A DNA stretch of 64,000 bases from Moraxellaceae bacterium (GTDB lineage Bacteria > Pseudomonadota > Gammaproteobacteria > Pseudomonadales > Moraxellaceae). Below, piece after piece: positions 16,079 through 25,531 of this stretch. The notes under the pieces were generated by a model. That model had not been told where the DNA came from and did no database searches. It saw only the letters and a list, made by a program, of their open reading frames with translations. Every line of letters starts with the position of its first letter. Position 1 is the stretch's first letter. Made by a program: the position numbers and the translations under genes. Location of the stretch: positions 1-64,000 of the forward strand of contig JAUXVU010000023.1 of assembly GCA_030680295.1 (NCBI GenBank). The letters run 5' to 3'.

Positions 16079-19037
16079 ATGCCTGTACACACGCCAAGCA
16101 GAGCATTAGGCCGGCCGTCAGATGGCTTAGGGCTCTATGCGGAAACTGCTCCTCACCTCGGTATATTTTCAATAAGTAATGATGGCACTCTAGGCTCGGA
16201 ATCATCTGACCCTGTTCCATATTTTCCACAAAACCCATCACGCGTTTTTTTCCTACCCTGACCTTACCCGTGAGATTCTGTCGAAGGTTGTACCCCAACA
16301 AAATAAGATGCAGCAGGTCAACAGCTCGCTGGGCATCGTCGCGGTTTTCAAAACGATACGTTACATAGGGAGTTACCCTTTGTTTTGATAACCACACTAA
16401 ATCTGAAGCAACATAATTCAGCTCATCTTGATCCAGCTTGCTTAGGTTTCCTAACATTGCCTGATAGCAATCAATAGCCCCCTTATCACTGACTCTTTCA
16501 AAGATGGCTTGCACATCCTTTGCCAGTGCCCCCGTTAAAAAGACCTTCTGTATTTGATCAATACCGCCTTGTATTGATTCTTGGCTTGCAATGCCCCACC
16601 CCGATATTGGATGGGCCGAAATTAATTCTTTGTTGAGCACTTTTCGACACATCGCAAATACTTCGTCGAGTGTCTGACGAATCTGACTAGATGCTTTAAA
16701 GGTGTCTATATGCTGACTGACTTTTGACTCTGGCCGCGGTGTTAATGAATGCGTATGTGACTCAATTATTTTGTCAAAGACGATTTGACCGTCCCTAATT
16801 TTTGAACCAATTGCTCGGGAATTTTGAGAAAATCCTGCGGCTCCATGACGCGCTGTAGGCGAAATCACAATTTGTGATTCGGGCTGATTCATACCTGCAA
16901 AACGAAACACATCCATAAAATGAAAGTAGTGCAAAAGGCTGGTCGATTCTTGGAGGTGGCCAAGCATCGAGCGAACAGCACTTAATTCAAAACGATCAGA
17001 GGTTCCCGAGTCACCAAGGATTCCTGGCAGCACACGGCGTAGCTTTTCTACATCTGAGATGTATGGAATGTAATGCTTTAACTTTCCTAGTTGAAAATGA
17101 TCACAAAAAAGACCCAGCAATAAATTGCAGCAAAATGTATGGCGAAGACTGTGGAACTTCACTTTTTTATTACCGGTTGCATCTTGCAGTGCTTGGGTAA
17201 TTCGATTAAACAAGCGATCTGTAATCGATAACGGCTGATGGCCATGCTGCTGAAAAATCAATGGGGAGGTCGCACTTTGATCAAGCGACGTAATGAGCCC
17301 AAAATGACCTGGGGAAAAAGCCTCCACTAAATGCAGCGGGATGTATCGCTTCGCGTTGGTTGTCTTTAGCGCTCTGTGTTTATGTTGCCGTATTTTGACT
17401 ACAGGCGTGGTGCCTAGCTCAAAGTCACTAACAAGCAGACCATCAACTTCACTTCGTCTCAATCCCGCGCCATAAGCAAGCGACACGATCGCATGAGCAA
17501 CGTCGTACAAGTCAGGAGGAAGCTCACGCTTTAATAGAGTTAGAGCGCTTTCAACTTCTGTTGAGCTAACACACTGAGCATTAATACCACTGTAGGAGGT
17601 CTGACCAGCTGTTGCGAACTCTTCACAATGTTCACGAGTCAAAAACCCAGCAAAACTACTCAATGCCGATATTGCTTTACTTCTTTCATCCAGGTTTGCA
17701 GTGATTTCTTCCAATAGGCTTGCCCAGTACTCAGGGTCATCAATGATTTGAAGGTCTTCAACTGCTGGAATAAGTCGCGCATGCAGATGATCTAAACCGA
17801 GTTTCACTGTCCTTGGAGCAGCATGCTTTAAGTACTCTTGAGCCCAAGATAAAATTTGCTCGATCAATGGTGGGGTTTCGGAGCTTAAGGCAGTACTGAT
17901 TAATATGAGTGCATCACGCTTGGCATCTGATTTGTCCGAGCGTGACAAGATTTTCGAGAGCTGGGTCATAACCGAAGCATCTTTAATTGGCACATCGGCA
18001 AGCATTTCACCAGATGCCAGCTCCTCAGCTGGGTCAAAACGCTTGCTGTCCATCAGCTTTGGCGTGCCTTGATCCAGATCATCTACCATTACATCGATTG
18101 TACTAGGCCCTTGCTCTAAAAGTGCGGCTAGTCTTTCTTCAGGAAGTGAGCTAGAGGAGATGATCCCTCGCGAATATTCAATAGCAAAAACAGGTAACCG
18201 ACCGATAAAATAGGCGCGCCCCTGACCTGCACGATATAGCGATGCTTGATTAAACGACTTAAGCAACGGGCACTGGCGCTTTAAGCTAGCCAGCGCATCA
18301 CGGATAGCATGTGAGTTCGTTGAAATATCACACTGAGGGTCATTCCAATTAATGCTGCCTACCAATAAAACAATATCTTCTGAAAGCCATTGTCGTCTCC
18401 GCTCACCTCGTCTTTTTTCATAACAGCCAGATGTCCAGAACAACGACTGGTGGTTACGAATACGGCCATGACGGATTTCACGCAAACAAATCGATAGCTC
18501 CGCTTTGCTGCAAATCCCCTGCCCTAAAACCAGCCAAACGATCAAAATACCAAGTCGAGTTTTGTTTTCGAGCAACAAATTATCTTGGTAAGTCTTAGAC
18601 AATAGACGATCAAGGTTTGCTAGCCAGGCATCAGAATTATTTAATCCTTCACTTAGCACCGCCAAATTTATTTGTTCAGCAGGCTTTTGCTTTATGGGTG
18701 GGTATTTATGGACATCAGAACGCCCAAGTACCTCTAGCGCATCTCGAATGACATTAAATTGATCTTCGTCGGAAGTGTTCAAAAAAGCTGAGCGCGTGAA
18801 CTTAAAGCATCTTTCAACAAGCGATTTGGTATCACCACTCGTATGACTTTCCCACCAGAGCCTTGATCTACTTTGTTTGCAGTCATCAATAATAGCTAGT
18901 AGTAATTTCTTTCGAGGTGAGCCGCCATCATGAATTATTTCATCTACCAAAGTATCAAGGTCTACACCCATTAAGTCGGCGATAAACTTGGCACTTTCTC
19001 TGAGTTCACGAGTTGTTTTTTTGGATACAGACTTCAT
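16077..19037 (-). CDS. Large tyrosine recombinase (mobile-element integrase)
   Basis: The preferred ATG at 19037 has GGAG upstream and overlaps the previous gene's stop as ATGA, giving about 986 residues; a TTG at 19058 would add seven. The catalytic set is complete: Arg in YGAGLRRSEVDGL (about 527), Lys in the KTTNAKRYIPL hairpin, HSLRH (about 629-633), GH (about 694) and Tyr ten residues later in LLHYFHF (about 704). About 500 residues lie before the catalytic domain and about 280 after it, far larger than phage integrases. It is the third gene of a coupled trio and is the only member that looks able to cut and rejoin DNA by itself. It resembles the recombinase of Gamma-Mobile-Trio or TnpA/TnpB-type elements; I could not verify which. 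Confidence 0.85.
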   Translation of the reverse strand: MKSVSKKTTRELRESAKFIADLMGVDLDTLVDEIIHDGGSPRKKLLLAIIDDCKQSRSRLWWESHTSGDTKSLVERCFKFTRSAFLNTSDEDQFNVIRDALEVLGRSDVHKYPPIKQKPAEQINLAVLSEGLNNSDAWLANLDRLLSKTYQDNLLLENKTRLGILIVWLVLGQGICSKAELSICLREIRHGRIRNHQSLFWTSGCYEKRRGERRRQWLSEDIVLLVGSINWNDPQCDISTNSHAIRDALASLKRQCPLLKSFNQASLYRAGQGRAYFIGRLPVFAIEYSRGIISSSSLPEERLAALLEQGPSTIDVMVDDLDQGTPKLMDSKRFDPAEELASGEMLADVPIKDASVMTQLSKILSRSDKSDAKRDALILISTALSSETPPLIEQILSWAQEYLKHAAPRTVKLGLDHLHARLIPAVEDLQIIDDPEYWASLLEEITANLDERSKAISALSSFAGFLTREHCEEFATAGQTSYSGINAQCVSSTEVESALTLLKRELPPDLYDVAHAIVSLAYGAGLRRSEVDGLLVSDFELGTTPVVKIRQHKHRALKTTNAKRYIPLHLVEAFSPGHFGLITSLDQSATSPLIFQQHGHQPLSITDRLFNRITQALQDATGNKKVKFHSLRHTFCCNLLLGLFCDHFQLGKLKHYIPYISDVEKLRRVLPGILGDSGTSDRFELSAVRSMLGHLQESTSLLHYFHFMDVFRFAGMNQPESQIVISPTARHGAAGFSQNSRAIGSKIRDGQIVFDKIIESHTHSLTPRPESKVSQHIDTFKASSQIRQTLDEVFAMCRKVLNKELISAHPISGWGIASQESIQGGIDQIQKVFLTGALAKDVQAIFERVSDKGAIDCYQAMLGNLSKLDQDELNYVASDLVWLSKQRVTPYVTYRFENRDDAQRAVDLLHLILLGYNLRQNLTGKVRVGKKRVMGFVENMEQGQMIPSLECHHYLLKIYRGEEQFPHRALSHLTAGLMLCLACVQA

Positions 19038-21373
19038 CTTGACTCCAGTACCCGCCAAGTTCGCCTCAAAATTTTGTCCATCGTATTTGCAACATCAATT
19101 AATGAGTCGACGGTAGAGGAGCTAAACGTTGAAAATGGCTCACGCCCTTCAACCCCATGACCACCATAAAAATCTGTACTAATACCTCGCTGTCCCTCCA
19201 TAAATAGCTGCGAAAACATCCAACGCCGTAAAGAATTCAACGCCAACTTAAACTCGATACCATAACGTTCAAGATACTTTTCATAACTCTCTGGGTGAAA
19301 TTGCTCGACATGTAAGTCTGGCTTCAGAAGAAAGAAGGTTGGTTTGCCTGGTACAACTTTTTCAGCAAAAGGGCTGATGTTGACTCGACGGTATCGCTCG
19401 TACGCCATCAGTTGATCATAGACCAATTTAGGTATAACGATTTGCCGCAAAATACCTTTCTCGGTATAGCTCAACAGTGGAATATCTCTCGCTCGATAAA
19501 CCTCAATGGTTGGTGAAATCGCGTGCCGCAAACCGTAACCTGCTGTCACCAACGCCAGGGTATAAAGCGTCATTAAATTATGACACTCAACTAAATCATT
19601 GGATGTGACTAAGCGCATTTGAAAAGCATTAACAAGGTTTTCAGCTGCTTCCTGAGACGGTGCATTTGGTGAACCAACATAGTAGCCAGCTCGTTTTTTC
19701 AGCCTGACATCAGGCCCGTCATACCTGATGATGGCTTCCAATGAAGCTTGATAACGAGCTCCTAGCGATTGATCATCAACACATAAATAGTGCAATTCCA
19801 CGTGACTGTTAAGCGTTCGCCAATCCGTTAGTAAAGCCATCGCTCCATTTTGCCCAGTTTCGTTTTGGAGGGTTCGTGGCAAGATTTGCCAAATTTTGTC
19901 CGGTGGATACCCAATGCTTTTTAACTGCCTATTGACTGTACTCACAGTATTCAGCAACTCAGTTTGATCTAGTCTTTCTAGGTCACCCTTAGAGAGCCTC
20001 AGTTGATGAAGGATATCGATGAGCCTGCTACCCAAACTCAAATAATCAAATACGCATAAGTAGTCTTTTGTTTTGATCGTGCCCGACCATTCACTCAACG
20101 TCTTCACGGGTGGCTTATTTACTAAGAGATAAATTTCTCGGTCATCAGTCGAAAAATACACCAAAGGTTTGTTTATATTTTGCTTAAGAAAATCGACTCT
20201 CGGTGATGACCGCGGAGGCTTTCCAAAAGCTATGCTCCCAATCAATGACTCAGGTAACCGTCCAGTAACAAAACTTAATAGGATAAAGAACGAACCTAGT
20301 GCGTTGCCGCTTCCAATCGGCTCATTGGAAAGCCTGTTAAGAATGAGGTTAGTTTGCTCAGGCGTGGCGTTTGAAGTAGACCATCTCAACAACTCGGAAC
20401 GATTTGCCAACGCCTTTGCTTGAAAGTTTCCACGAGCCTTTGCTGTATAAGCTGAATGGTATTCGTGAATTCGCGTTGAAACAATTGGCAAAGGATCAAT
20501 CAATTCTGCCGGCGAATAGTCGTGAATCGCTGCCACTTTCACTAGCGCTGGGGGAACTTTTTGCTCAACAACAAATTGTTCATCGGGTTCAGCGGATGGC
20601 ATAAGCTCATATATGACATCTAGGCTTGGATTTCTAAGGTTGAGAATATTAGCTGAGTCTCGGTGTGGCTTTCTACTACCCTCCACTTTTCGCTGCCTAG
20701 CTGCTTTGGGCTGAGCTGAAACTTGGCGCGGCGGAGTTGCTGGCACCTTAATAAAACCATTAACTAGCAACGTTAAACGTTGAAATAACTTGCTCGTCTC
20801 TGCTTCAGGGGAAGCCTCATTACAGGCCGTTTCGACAAAGGAACGTAAGGCCAATGAAATTTTCCGAAGCTTTTTGATACCGATCTGACACATGTCATCC
20901 GCTAAATTTTCATTTAGTAATGATGCACGTGAAGCAGCTCGTTTGAAATCTTCATACTTACTTACATCGCTGCAAACAACATTGAGCTCGATGACTTTTA
21001 CTAGCAATTTTCCGATCAGGATTTCTAGGTCATTAAATAAGGAATGGGGCTCAGGCAGTGTCGTCAGTGCAATCGTGTATGAAGGACAGTGATTTCTGAG
21101 CTTAAAAAAAGGATGGGGCTTAAATTCCTCTTCTTTCAGAGGACGCGTGATCTCTGCTAATTGGCTGAGTTGATCTTTTGATAGTCCCTCTGCATCAATT
21201 TTGTCCAGACTCTCAAGATCAACTAGGCTGATTTTCATTACGCCCAAGATTTCAGGCTCAATAAGTGCTATCGACTTCAGACGATATACAGCAGTTAGAA
21301 GATATGTTTGATCTTGGGGCGCCCAGAGTGCCTGAGCGACCGTTTCTAAAATCGGATTGATTTGCCAGCTCAT
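19034..21373 (-). CDS. Large recombinase-like protein lacking the catalytic Tyr
   Basis: The 779-residue protein has a long, partly helical N-terminal region with a basic patch near 210-240 and a C-terminal part laid out like a tyrosine recombinase. This shows TAGYGLRHAISP (Arg about 616), LNSLRRW (Asn in place of the first His, Arg about 716) and YGGHGVEGREPFSTFSS, with GH about 738-739. Where the nucleophilic Tyr is expected, there is Thr/Phe. I infer a degenerate recombinase that may have a structural or target-selection role for the active partner. Start and stop both overlap neighbouring genes as ATGA. I do not recognise a named family with certainty. Confidence 0.7.
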   Translation of the reverse strand: MSWQINPILETVAQALWAPQDQTYLLTAVYRLKSIALIEPEILGVMKISLVDLESLDKIDAEGLSKDQLSQLAEITRPLKEEEFKPHPFFKLRNHCPSYTIALTTLPEPHSLFNDLEILIGKLLVKVIELNVVCSDVSKYEDFKRAASRASLLNENLADDMCQIGIKKLRKISLALRSFVETACNEASPEAETSKLFQRLTLLVNGFIKVPATPPRQVSAQPKAARQRKVEGSRKPHRDSANILNLRNPSLDVIYELMPSAEPDEQFVVEQKVPPALVKVAAIHDYSPAELIDPLPIVSTRIHEYHSAYTAKARGNFQAKALANRSELLRWSTSNATPEQTNLILNRLSNEPIGSGNALGSFFILLSFVTGRLPESLIGSIAFGKPPRSSPRVDFLKQNINKPLVYFSTDDREIYLLVNKPPVKTLSEWSGTIKTKDYLCVFDYLSLGSRLIDILHQLRLSKGDLERLDQTELLNTVSTVNRQLKSIGYPPDKIWQILPRTLQNETGQNGAMALLTDWRTLNSHVELHYLCVDDQSLGARYQASLEAIIRYDGPDVRLKKRAGYYVGSPNAPSQEAAENLVNAFQMRLVTSNDLVECHNLMTLYTLALVTAGYGLRHAISPTIEVYRARDIPLLSYTEKGILRQIVIPKLVYDQLMAYERYRRVNISPFAEKVVPGKPTFFLLKPDLHVEQFHPESYEKYLERYGIEFKLALNSLRRWMFSQLFMEGQRGISTDFYGGHGVEGREPFSTFSSSTVDSLIDVANTMDKILRRTWRVLESR

Positions 21374-21924
21374 GATGAGCGCCGCTTAAGGATTTTACTA
21401 ACAGTCGATGGATCTTTTCCGACTAGCGCACCCAGCTGACTTTGTGTTGGAGCACGCAAGTCCAATGACTCGCAAATTTCAATAGCTTTATTTATCTGAT
21501 CAGCGGGAGAAAGCGATTTGAGTAGAAGAAATAATGGGATGTTAAGGGCGTCTCTTTTATCGGCTTTATTGAGATATCTAACAGGCGCCTTGTGGTACTC
21601 ATCGACATTTTTAAGCAGTGCAACAGACAGGCTCGTCAATCCGACTAGGCTTCGCCGATTACCGATAACCAAAACCTCAACTGGATATCGATCTAAGAAA
21701 TAGGCTGCAGTATCTGGTGTTAAATTAATTGCAAACTCAGCATCTTGGCTCTCTTGATCTGCCCACCTCAAAATCAAGCCTGCCTCAACGGTAGGAAAAC
21801 GAGGATAGTCATGTGTGTACAGCGGGTCGATGTCGCTTGATGGAGTAACTATCTGATTAACATCAAGAATGACATCTAGCTCATGCTGAATTTGATCTTG
21901 TTTCTTATTGCTTTTTCGAGTCAT
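21370..21924 (-). CDS. Small HTH protein, first gene of the recombinase trio
   Basis: I choose ATG 21924 because AGGGG precedes it; a TTG at 21942 would add six residues. The protein has about 184 residues. The C-terminus, TQSQLGALVGKDPSTVSKILKRR, is a clear helix-turn-helix of the ParB/KorB or Cro-like kind. The region before it (LTPDTAAYFLDRYPVEVLVIGNRRSLVGLTSL) may be a small alpha/beta domain. Its stop overlaps the next gene start as ATGA. Such a protein could repress its own operon through the palindromes at 21956-21986, or act as a directionality or partition factor. Confidence 0.7.
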   Translation of the reverse strand: MTRKSNKKQDQIQHELDVILDVNQIVTPSSDIDPLYTHDYPRFPTVEAGLILRWADQESQDAEFAINLTPDTAAYFLDRYPVEVLVIGNRRSLVGLTSLSVALLKNVDEYHKAPVRYLNKADKRDALNIPLFLLLKSLSPADQINKAIEICESLDLRAPTQSQLGALVGKDPSTVSKILKRRSS

Positions 21925-21955
21925 TTTGACCCCTACCTGCAAAAATCCAAAAAAG

Positions 21956-21986
21956 TGCGAGTCGCAAAAATCTTGAATTATTCAAG
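21956..21986. promoter_or_regulatory. Two adjacent palindromes upstream of the trio
   Basis: TGCGAGTCGCA (21956-21966) and CTTGAATTATTCAAG (21972-21986) are both perfect palindromes with a single central base, five bases apart. They lie 32-62 bases upstream of the HTH gene start. A ten-base direct repeat, CATTTTGACC, brackets them (21922-21931 and 21999-22008). This could be an operator for the HTH protein or recombinase binding sites near an element end. Confidence 0.6.
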
Positions 21987-22108
21987 TTGGCTAATGTGCA
22001 TTTTGACCATTACTGATCTTAAAAACGACAAAAAAGCCCGGTATTTTTCTTGCTTATAATGGATAATTACAGCAAAAGCTAGTAATTGCAAGCCTTTCAG
22101 GCTACTCA

Positions 22109-22186
22109 TGGTACTTTGGGTGCGTTAGAGCAAGTGACTGGGAAACTTTGACATGGTCAGCAGTTCGAGTCTGCTTGTGCCTACCA
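22109..22186 (+). pseudogene. tRNA-like remnant at the edge of the recombinase module
   Basis: A perfect T-arm (AGCAG, TTCGAGT, CTGCT at 22159-22175) is followed by TGTGCCT, A and CCA (22184-22186). Upstream are GTTAGAGCA, resembling the 3' half of a D-arm, and GGTAC, which pairs with GTGCC of the 3' end. The middle is several bases too long, the 5' half of the D-stem is missing and I find no good anticodon stem. A TATAAT box (22055-22060) precedes it and a terminator follows. It looks like a decayed tRNA or an attachment site in which the 3' end of a tRNA gene was kept. I would not call a functional tRNA. Confidence 0.4.
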
Positions 22187-22194
22187 AATTTCAG

Positions 22195-22226
22195 AACCCG
22201 CAAAGCTAATGGCTTCGCGGGTTTTG
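22195..22226 (+). terminator. Intrinsic terminator after the tRNA-like remnant
   Basis: AACCCGCAAAGC and GCTTCGCGGGTT pair over 12 positions with one mismatch, followed by TTTT-rich sequence. It lies just behind the CCA of the tRNA-like element and may also serve rsuA, which ends at 22239 from the other side. Confidence 0.75.
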
Positions 22227-22238
22227 TCGTTTTAGGGG

Positions 22239-22931
22239 TTAGCTAACGCTATTGATCTCCGCTGTGGTCAAAGCGCGGTACTCCCCAAGCGCCAAATCAC
22301 TATCAAGCACGATATCGCCGATACGCTCGCGGTGCAGACCTACTACCCGATTACTCAGCGCTGCAAACATTCGTTTAACTTGGTGGTACTTGCCCTCGCA
22401 TATTGTCAGGCGCACCTCATTGCCATGAAATCGTTCTAGCATGGCAGGCTTGGTTAGGTGCTTTTCATGATGCAGCTGCAAACCAGCCTGAAGACGCTCC
22501 TCAGCGTCATCAACTAGATCTGTATCCAAAGTCACATAATAGGTTTTTGCGCACTCACTTTTCGGCGATGTCACGCGATGATTCCACGGGCCATCGTCGG
22601 TGATTAACACCAAGCCTGTGGTGTCAATGTCGAGACGGCCAGCAATGTGTAACACTTGCCGATTAGGTTCATCGAGCAACTTAAGCACCGTAGGATGAAC
22701 GCTATCGCTTGTTGCACAGACATATCCAGCAGGCTTATTCAGCATGAAATAGCGTGGTCCTGCAGCGCTAAGCGTATTGCCGTCTAGCTGCACCGTATCA
22801 TTCGAGCCAATGACCAAGCTGGCACTTTTGGTGATCTCTCCATTGACCGTAACACGCTTGTTTCTTAAAGCCACCTTCACTAAAGCGCGTGATAGATCCG
22901 TGGTTTGGGCAATGTATTTATCGAGGCGCAT
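22239..22931 (-). CDS. rsuA: Ribosomal small-subunit pseudouridine synthase A
   Basis: The 230-residue protein has an N-terminal S4 RNA-binding domain ([19 protein letters not shown]) and the RsuA/RluB/E/F catalytic domain with the active Asp in [15 protein letters not shown] at about 101 and [15 protein letters not shown] near 180. RsuA makes pseudouridine 516 in 16S rRNA. Length and the absence of a long C-terminal extension favour RsuA over RluB or RluF. It is the first core gene after the recombinase module. Its upstream region is shared with the divergent lipoprotein gene at 23178. Confidence 0.88.
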   Translation of the reverse strand: MRLDKYIAQTTDLSRALVKVALRNKRVTVNGEITKSASLVIGSNDTVQLDGNTLSAAGPRYFMLNKPAGYVCATSDSVHPTVLKLLDEPNRQVLHIAGRLDIDTTGLVLITDDGPWNHRVTSPKSECAKTYYVTLDTDLVDDAEERLQAGLQLHHEKHLTKPAMLERFHGNEVRLTICEGKYHQVKRMFAALSNRVVGLHRERIGDIVLDSDLALGEYRALTTAEINSVS

Positions 22932-23177
22932 GGGTTAAACAGTCTCAGCAGGATGAGTAGCAATAGGCATGCCAGTGCACAGACTGTCATCCACTCGTGA
23001 AGTGTAACGTAGAAAAACGTGGCGCTCACCCCAACGAAACCGGTGGCACTGCTTTTGGTATAAAAATATTGGGGTGATTGCCGCAGGGAGAAACTGATCA
23101 AAATTAAACCGCTTTATTTAGACATTTGTAGCGTTTAGACTAGCCCCCTAAAAATAAAAAGAACAAAGGTTACTCTT

Positions 23178-25445
23178 ATGCATCGGTCCATTACAGTTTT
23201 GGCCGCGGGCGCAGTATTCGTGTTATTAACCGCCTGTGGTAGCTCGGATAAAAGCCCGTCTAATAATGGCGACAGTCCAAGTGCTCGTGAAGACGCAAAA
23301 ATTGTCGTGTTATCCAATCGCGCCGATATGCTGAGTGCAGGTGATGCCCTCATTGAAATCATTCCGGGTGAAAATCAAACCATTAGCCAACTAACGGCCA
23401 GTCTCAATGGTGCTGACATCAGCAACCAAATTGCCCTACGCGAAAATCAGCGTTGGATGGGGCGTATCACCGGCATGAAAGTGGGTGATAACCTACTCCG
23501 CGTCAGAGTAAATGGCCGCTCAACGATTCAACGGACTTTACGCAACTTCCCCAATGAAGGCCCCATTTTCTCAGGCCCTCAAGTACCTCGTCTTAATTGC
23601 CAAGAAGGCGGCGAGCCGCTTACTTGTAATCAACCAGCCGAATACACCTATCTCTATAAATCATCACAACCGTGGAAATTTGGACTACAGCCATACGATC
23701 CAGCAAATCCAGCATCTGATGTTGCCACCACAACTACTGATCATGGTGTCACGGTGCCATTTATTGTGCGCCAAGAATTGGGTTATCAGGATCGTGACCA
23801 GTACCGCATTTTGACCTTATTTAATCCAGATGAAGGTTGGGAACCATGGGCGCCACAACCACAGTGGAACCGAAAAGTACTAATCACTCATGGCGGAAGC
23901 TGTGGCACGTCTTTCACTCCGGGATCTGCCAAACTTAACGACTTTTCGGGTACCTTTGACGATATTCCACTGCTAGAACAAAGTTATGTCACAGGCTTAA
24001 GCCGTGGCTTTGCTGTTATGTCTACCGCGCTTAATAACGGTGGTCACAACTGCGATGTTGTCTTACAGGCCGAATCAATGGTGATGGCGAAAGAGCGCAT
24101 CGTTGAGCAATATGGTGAAATTCGCTACACCCTTGGCACCGGCTGCTCTGGCGGTTCAATTACGCAAACCACGGTTGCCAATGCTTATCCCGGCATTTAC
24201 CAAGGTTTAATCACGATGTGTGCTTACCCTGACTCAATGACCGCGGGACTTCAGTTCGCTGACCTTCACTTGATGCGTAAATACTTTGAAAACCCAATCA
24301 GCAGCCTACAACGTGGCGTGTTATGGATACCTACTCAATGGGGTGATGTTGAAGGACACTTAACGCACCTAAATGCAATTACTGCTGACGAAGGTTTATT
24401 TAAAGGGGCAACTGAGCCTACAGGTAATTGCTACGGCCCCAACAGTTACCATCCAGACAACAATCCAAGTGGCCAACGTTGCGACATTATTAGCGCGATA
24501 TCACATATTGTAGGCTTCAGAGACAGCAGCATAGCCAGCCCAATGGAAGCCAAGGCAGGTCGTAGCTTTACGAACCTACCATTAGGAAATACAGGCGTTC
24601 AATACGGGTTATTACCTTTCCAGCAAGGCCGAATTACTGCACAACAATTTGCCGATCTAAATACCCATATTGGTGGGCTTGATGTTGATATTCGACCGCA
24701 AGTAGCGCGCACACAAGCAGATCCTACTGCAGTAAGAAATATGTATCGTAGCGGCATGGTCATGGTAGGGAATAACTTAAATACTGTTCCCATTTTAAAC
24801 TTCGTAGGACCAGACCCTGGCATTGCTCACGACTCAGTTCATGCATGGTGGGTACGCTGGCGCTTAGAGCGCGAACATGGCAACCATGACAACCATGTCA
24901 TGTGGGCGGGCGCAGTGCCCCTTATTGGTGACCTAAACTGGGTTCATGAAGGCTTAGTGGCTATGGATAAATGGGTAGCCGCCATGGAGCAAGACACGAG
25001 CAATCGACCTATTGCGGAAAAAGTAGTCGCCAATAAGCCTGCCGATTTGCAAGACCGCTGTATTTTGCCAACAGGCATCGCTGCAATTGGTAAGGCCTGC
25101 GTCAATATTCTTAGGCCGCTATATGCATATGGCACACCACGCACTCAGGCTGGCGATGATATTTATGGTGATAATCTAGACTGTGAGCTAAAGCCGTATG
25201 ACCCTGCCACCGAGTATGGTCCACTGTTGTCTAACCTATTTTTGCCCGGTCAGTTGGATGCTTTACGTGAAGTATTCAAAGATGGGGTTTGCGACTATAG
25301 CAAACCACCCAAAAACATTGCGCCAACAGAGACATGGCTTACCTACCTTGACGCAAAGGGGCAACGAATTATTGGTGGCGTTAAACTGCCGCCAGCACCC
25401 TTTATGTCTGGCACGGGTTGGAGCTCGGAAGCTTTTCAGTATTAA
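23178..25445 (+). CDS. DUF6351-like lipoprotein, probable serine hydrolase
   Basis: A lipoprotein signal is clear: MHRSITVLAAGAVFVLLTAC with the lipobox Cys at residue 20. The 755-residue protein matches the DUF6351 family as I recall it. It has LITHGGSCGTSF (an oxyanion-type motif), TLGTGCSGGSITQT around residue 325 with a likely nucleophilic Ser, and further His-rich segments (EREHGNHDNHVMW). The fold is probably alpha/beta hydrolase, related to oligomer or tannase-like esterases. AAAGG lies before the ATG. It is followed in the same direction by another lipoprotein hydrolase, so the two may act together on an exported ester or polymer at the cell envelope. The substrate is unknown. Confidence 0.72.
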   Translation: MHRSITVLAAGAVFVLLTACGSSDKSPSNNGDSPSAREDAKIVVLSNRADMLSAGDALIEIIPGENQTISQLTASLNGADISNQIALRENQRWMGRITGMKVGDNLLRVRVNGRSTIQRTLRNFPNEGPIFSGPQVPRLNCQEGGEPLTCNQPAEYTYLYKSSQPWKFGLQPYDPANPASDVATTTTDHGVTVPFIVRQELGYQDRDQYRILTLFNPDEGWEPWAPQPQWNRKVLITHGGSCGTSFTPGSAKLNDFSGTFDDIPLLEQSYVTGLSRGFAVMSTALNNGGHNCDVVLQAESMVMAKERIVEQYGEIRYTLGTGCSGGSITQTTVANAYPGIYQGLITMCAYPDSMTAGLQFADLHLMRKYFENPISSLQRGVLWIPTQWGDVEGHLTHLNAITADEGLFKGATEPTGNCYGPNSYHPDNNPSGQRCDIISAISHIVGFRDSSIASPMEAKAGRSFTNLPLGNTGVQYGLLPFQQGRITAQQFADLNTHIGGLDVDIRPQVARTQADPTAVRNMYRSGMVMVGNNLNTVPILNFVGPDPGIAHDSVHAWWVRWRLEREHGNHDNHVMWAGAVPLIGDLNWVHEGLVAMDKWVAAMEQDTSNRPIAEKVVANKPADLQDRCILPTGIAAIGKACVNILRPLYAYGTPRTQAGDDIYGDNLDCELKPYDPATEYGPLLSNLFLPGQLDALREVFKDGVCDYSKPPKNIAPTETWLTYLDAKGQRIIGGVKLPPAPFMSGTGWSSEAFQY

Positions 25446-25486
25446 CGAGACCTAAACAATAAAAGTATCCTATTCATACTAACAAT

Positions 25487-25520
25487 CTGACTGTGTATAC
25501 TGTCAAAACTACACAGTCAG
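25487..25520 (+). promoter_or_regulatory. Perfect 11-bp hairpin between the two lipoprotein hydrolase genes
   Basis: CTGACTGTGTA and TACACAGTCAG pair perfectly around a 12-base loop. It lies 42 bases behind the first gene and 12 bases before the ATG of the second. There is no T-run. It may stabilise or attenuate the transcript between the two genes. Confidence 0.55.
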
Positions 25521-25531
25521 AGTTTAGAGAA

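Noticed and set aside
15762-22008. Anti-phage defence cargo next to the recombinase trio
   Set aside because: The only nearby unassigned gene is the 99-aa frame; no nuclease, helicase or toxin-antitoxin signature was visible, so a defence role is not supported here.
22109-22186. Functional tRNA gene
   Set aside because: T-arm and CCA are good, but the D-stem 5' half and an anticodon stem with U33 cannot be formed and the middle is too long.
22880-23101. 73-aa hydrophobic frame overlapping the rsuA start
   Set aside because: It overlaps rsuA by about 50 bases in another frame on the same strand, has no convincing ribosome-binding site and no family match.
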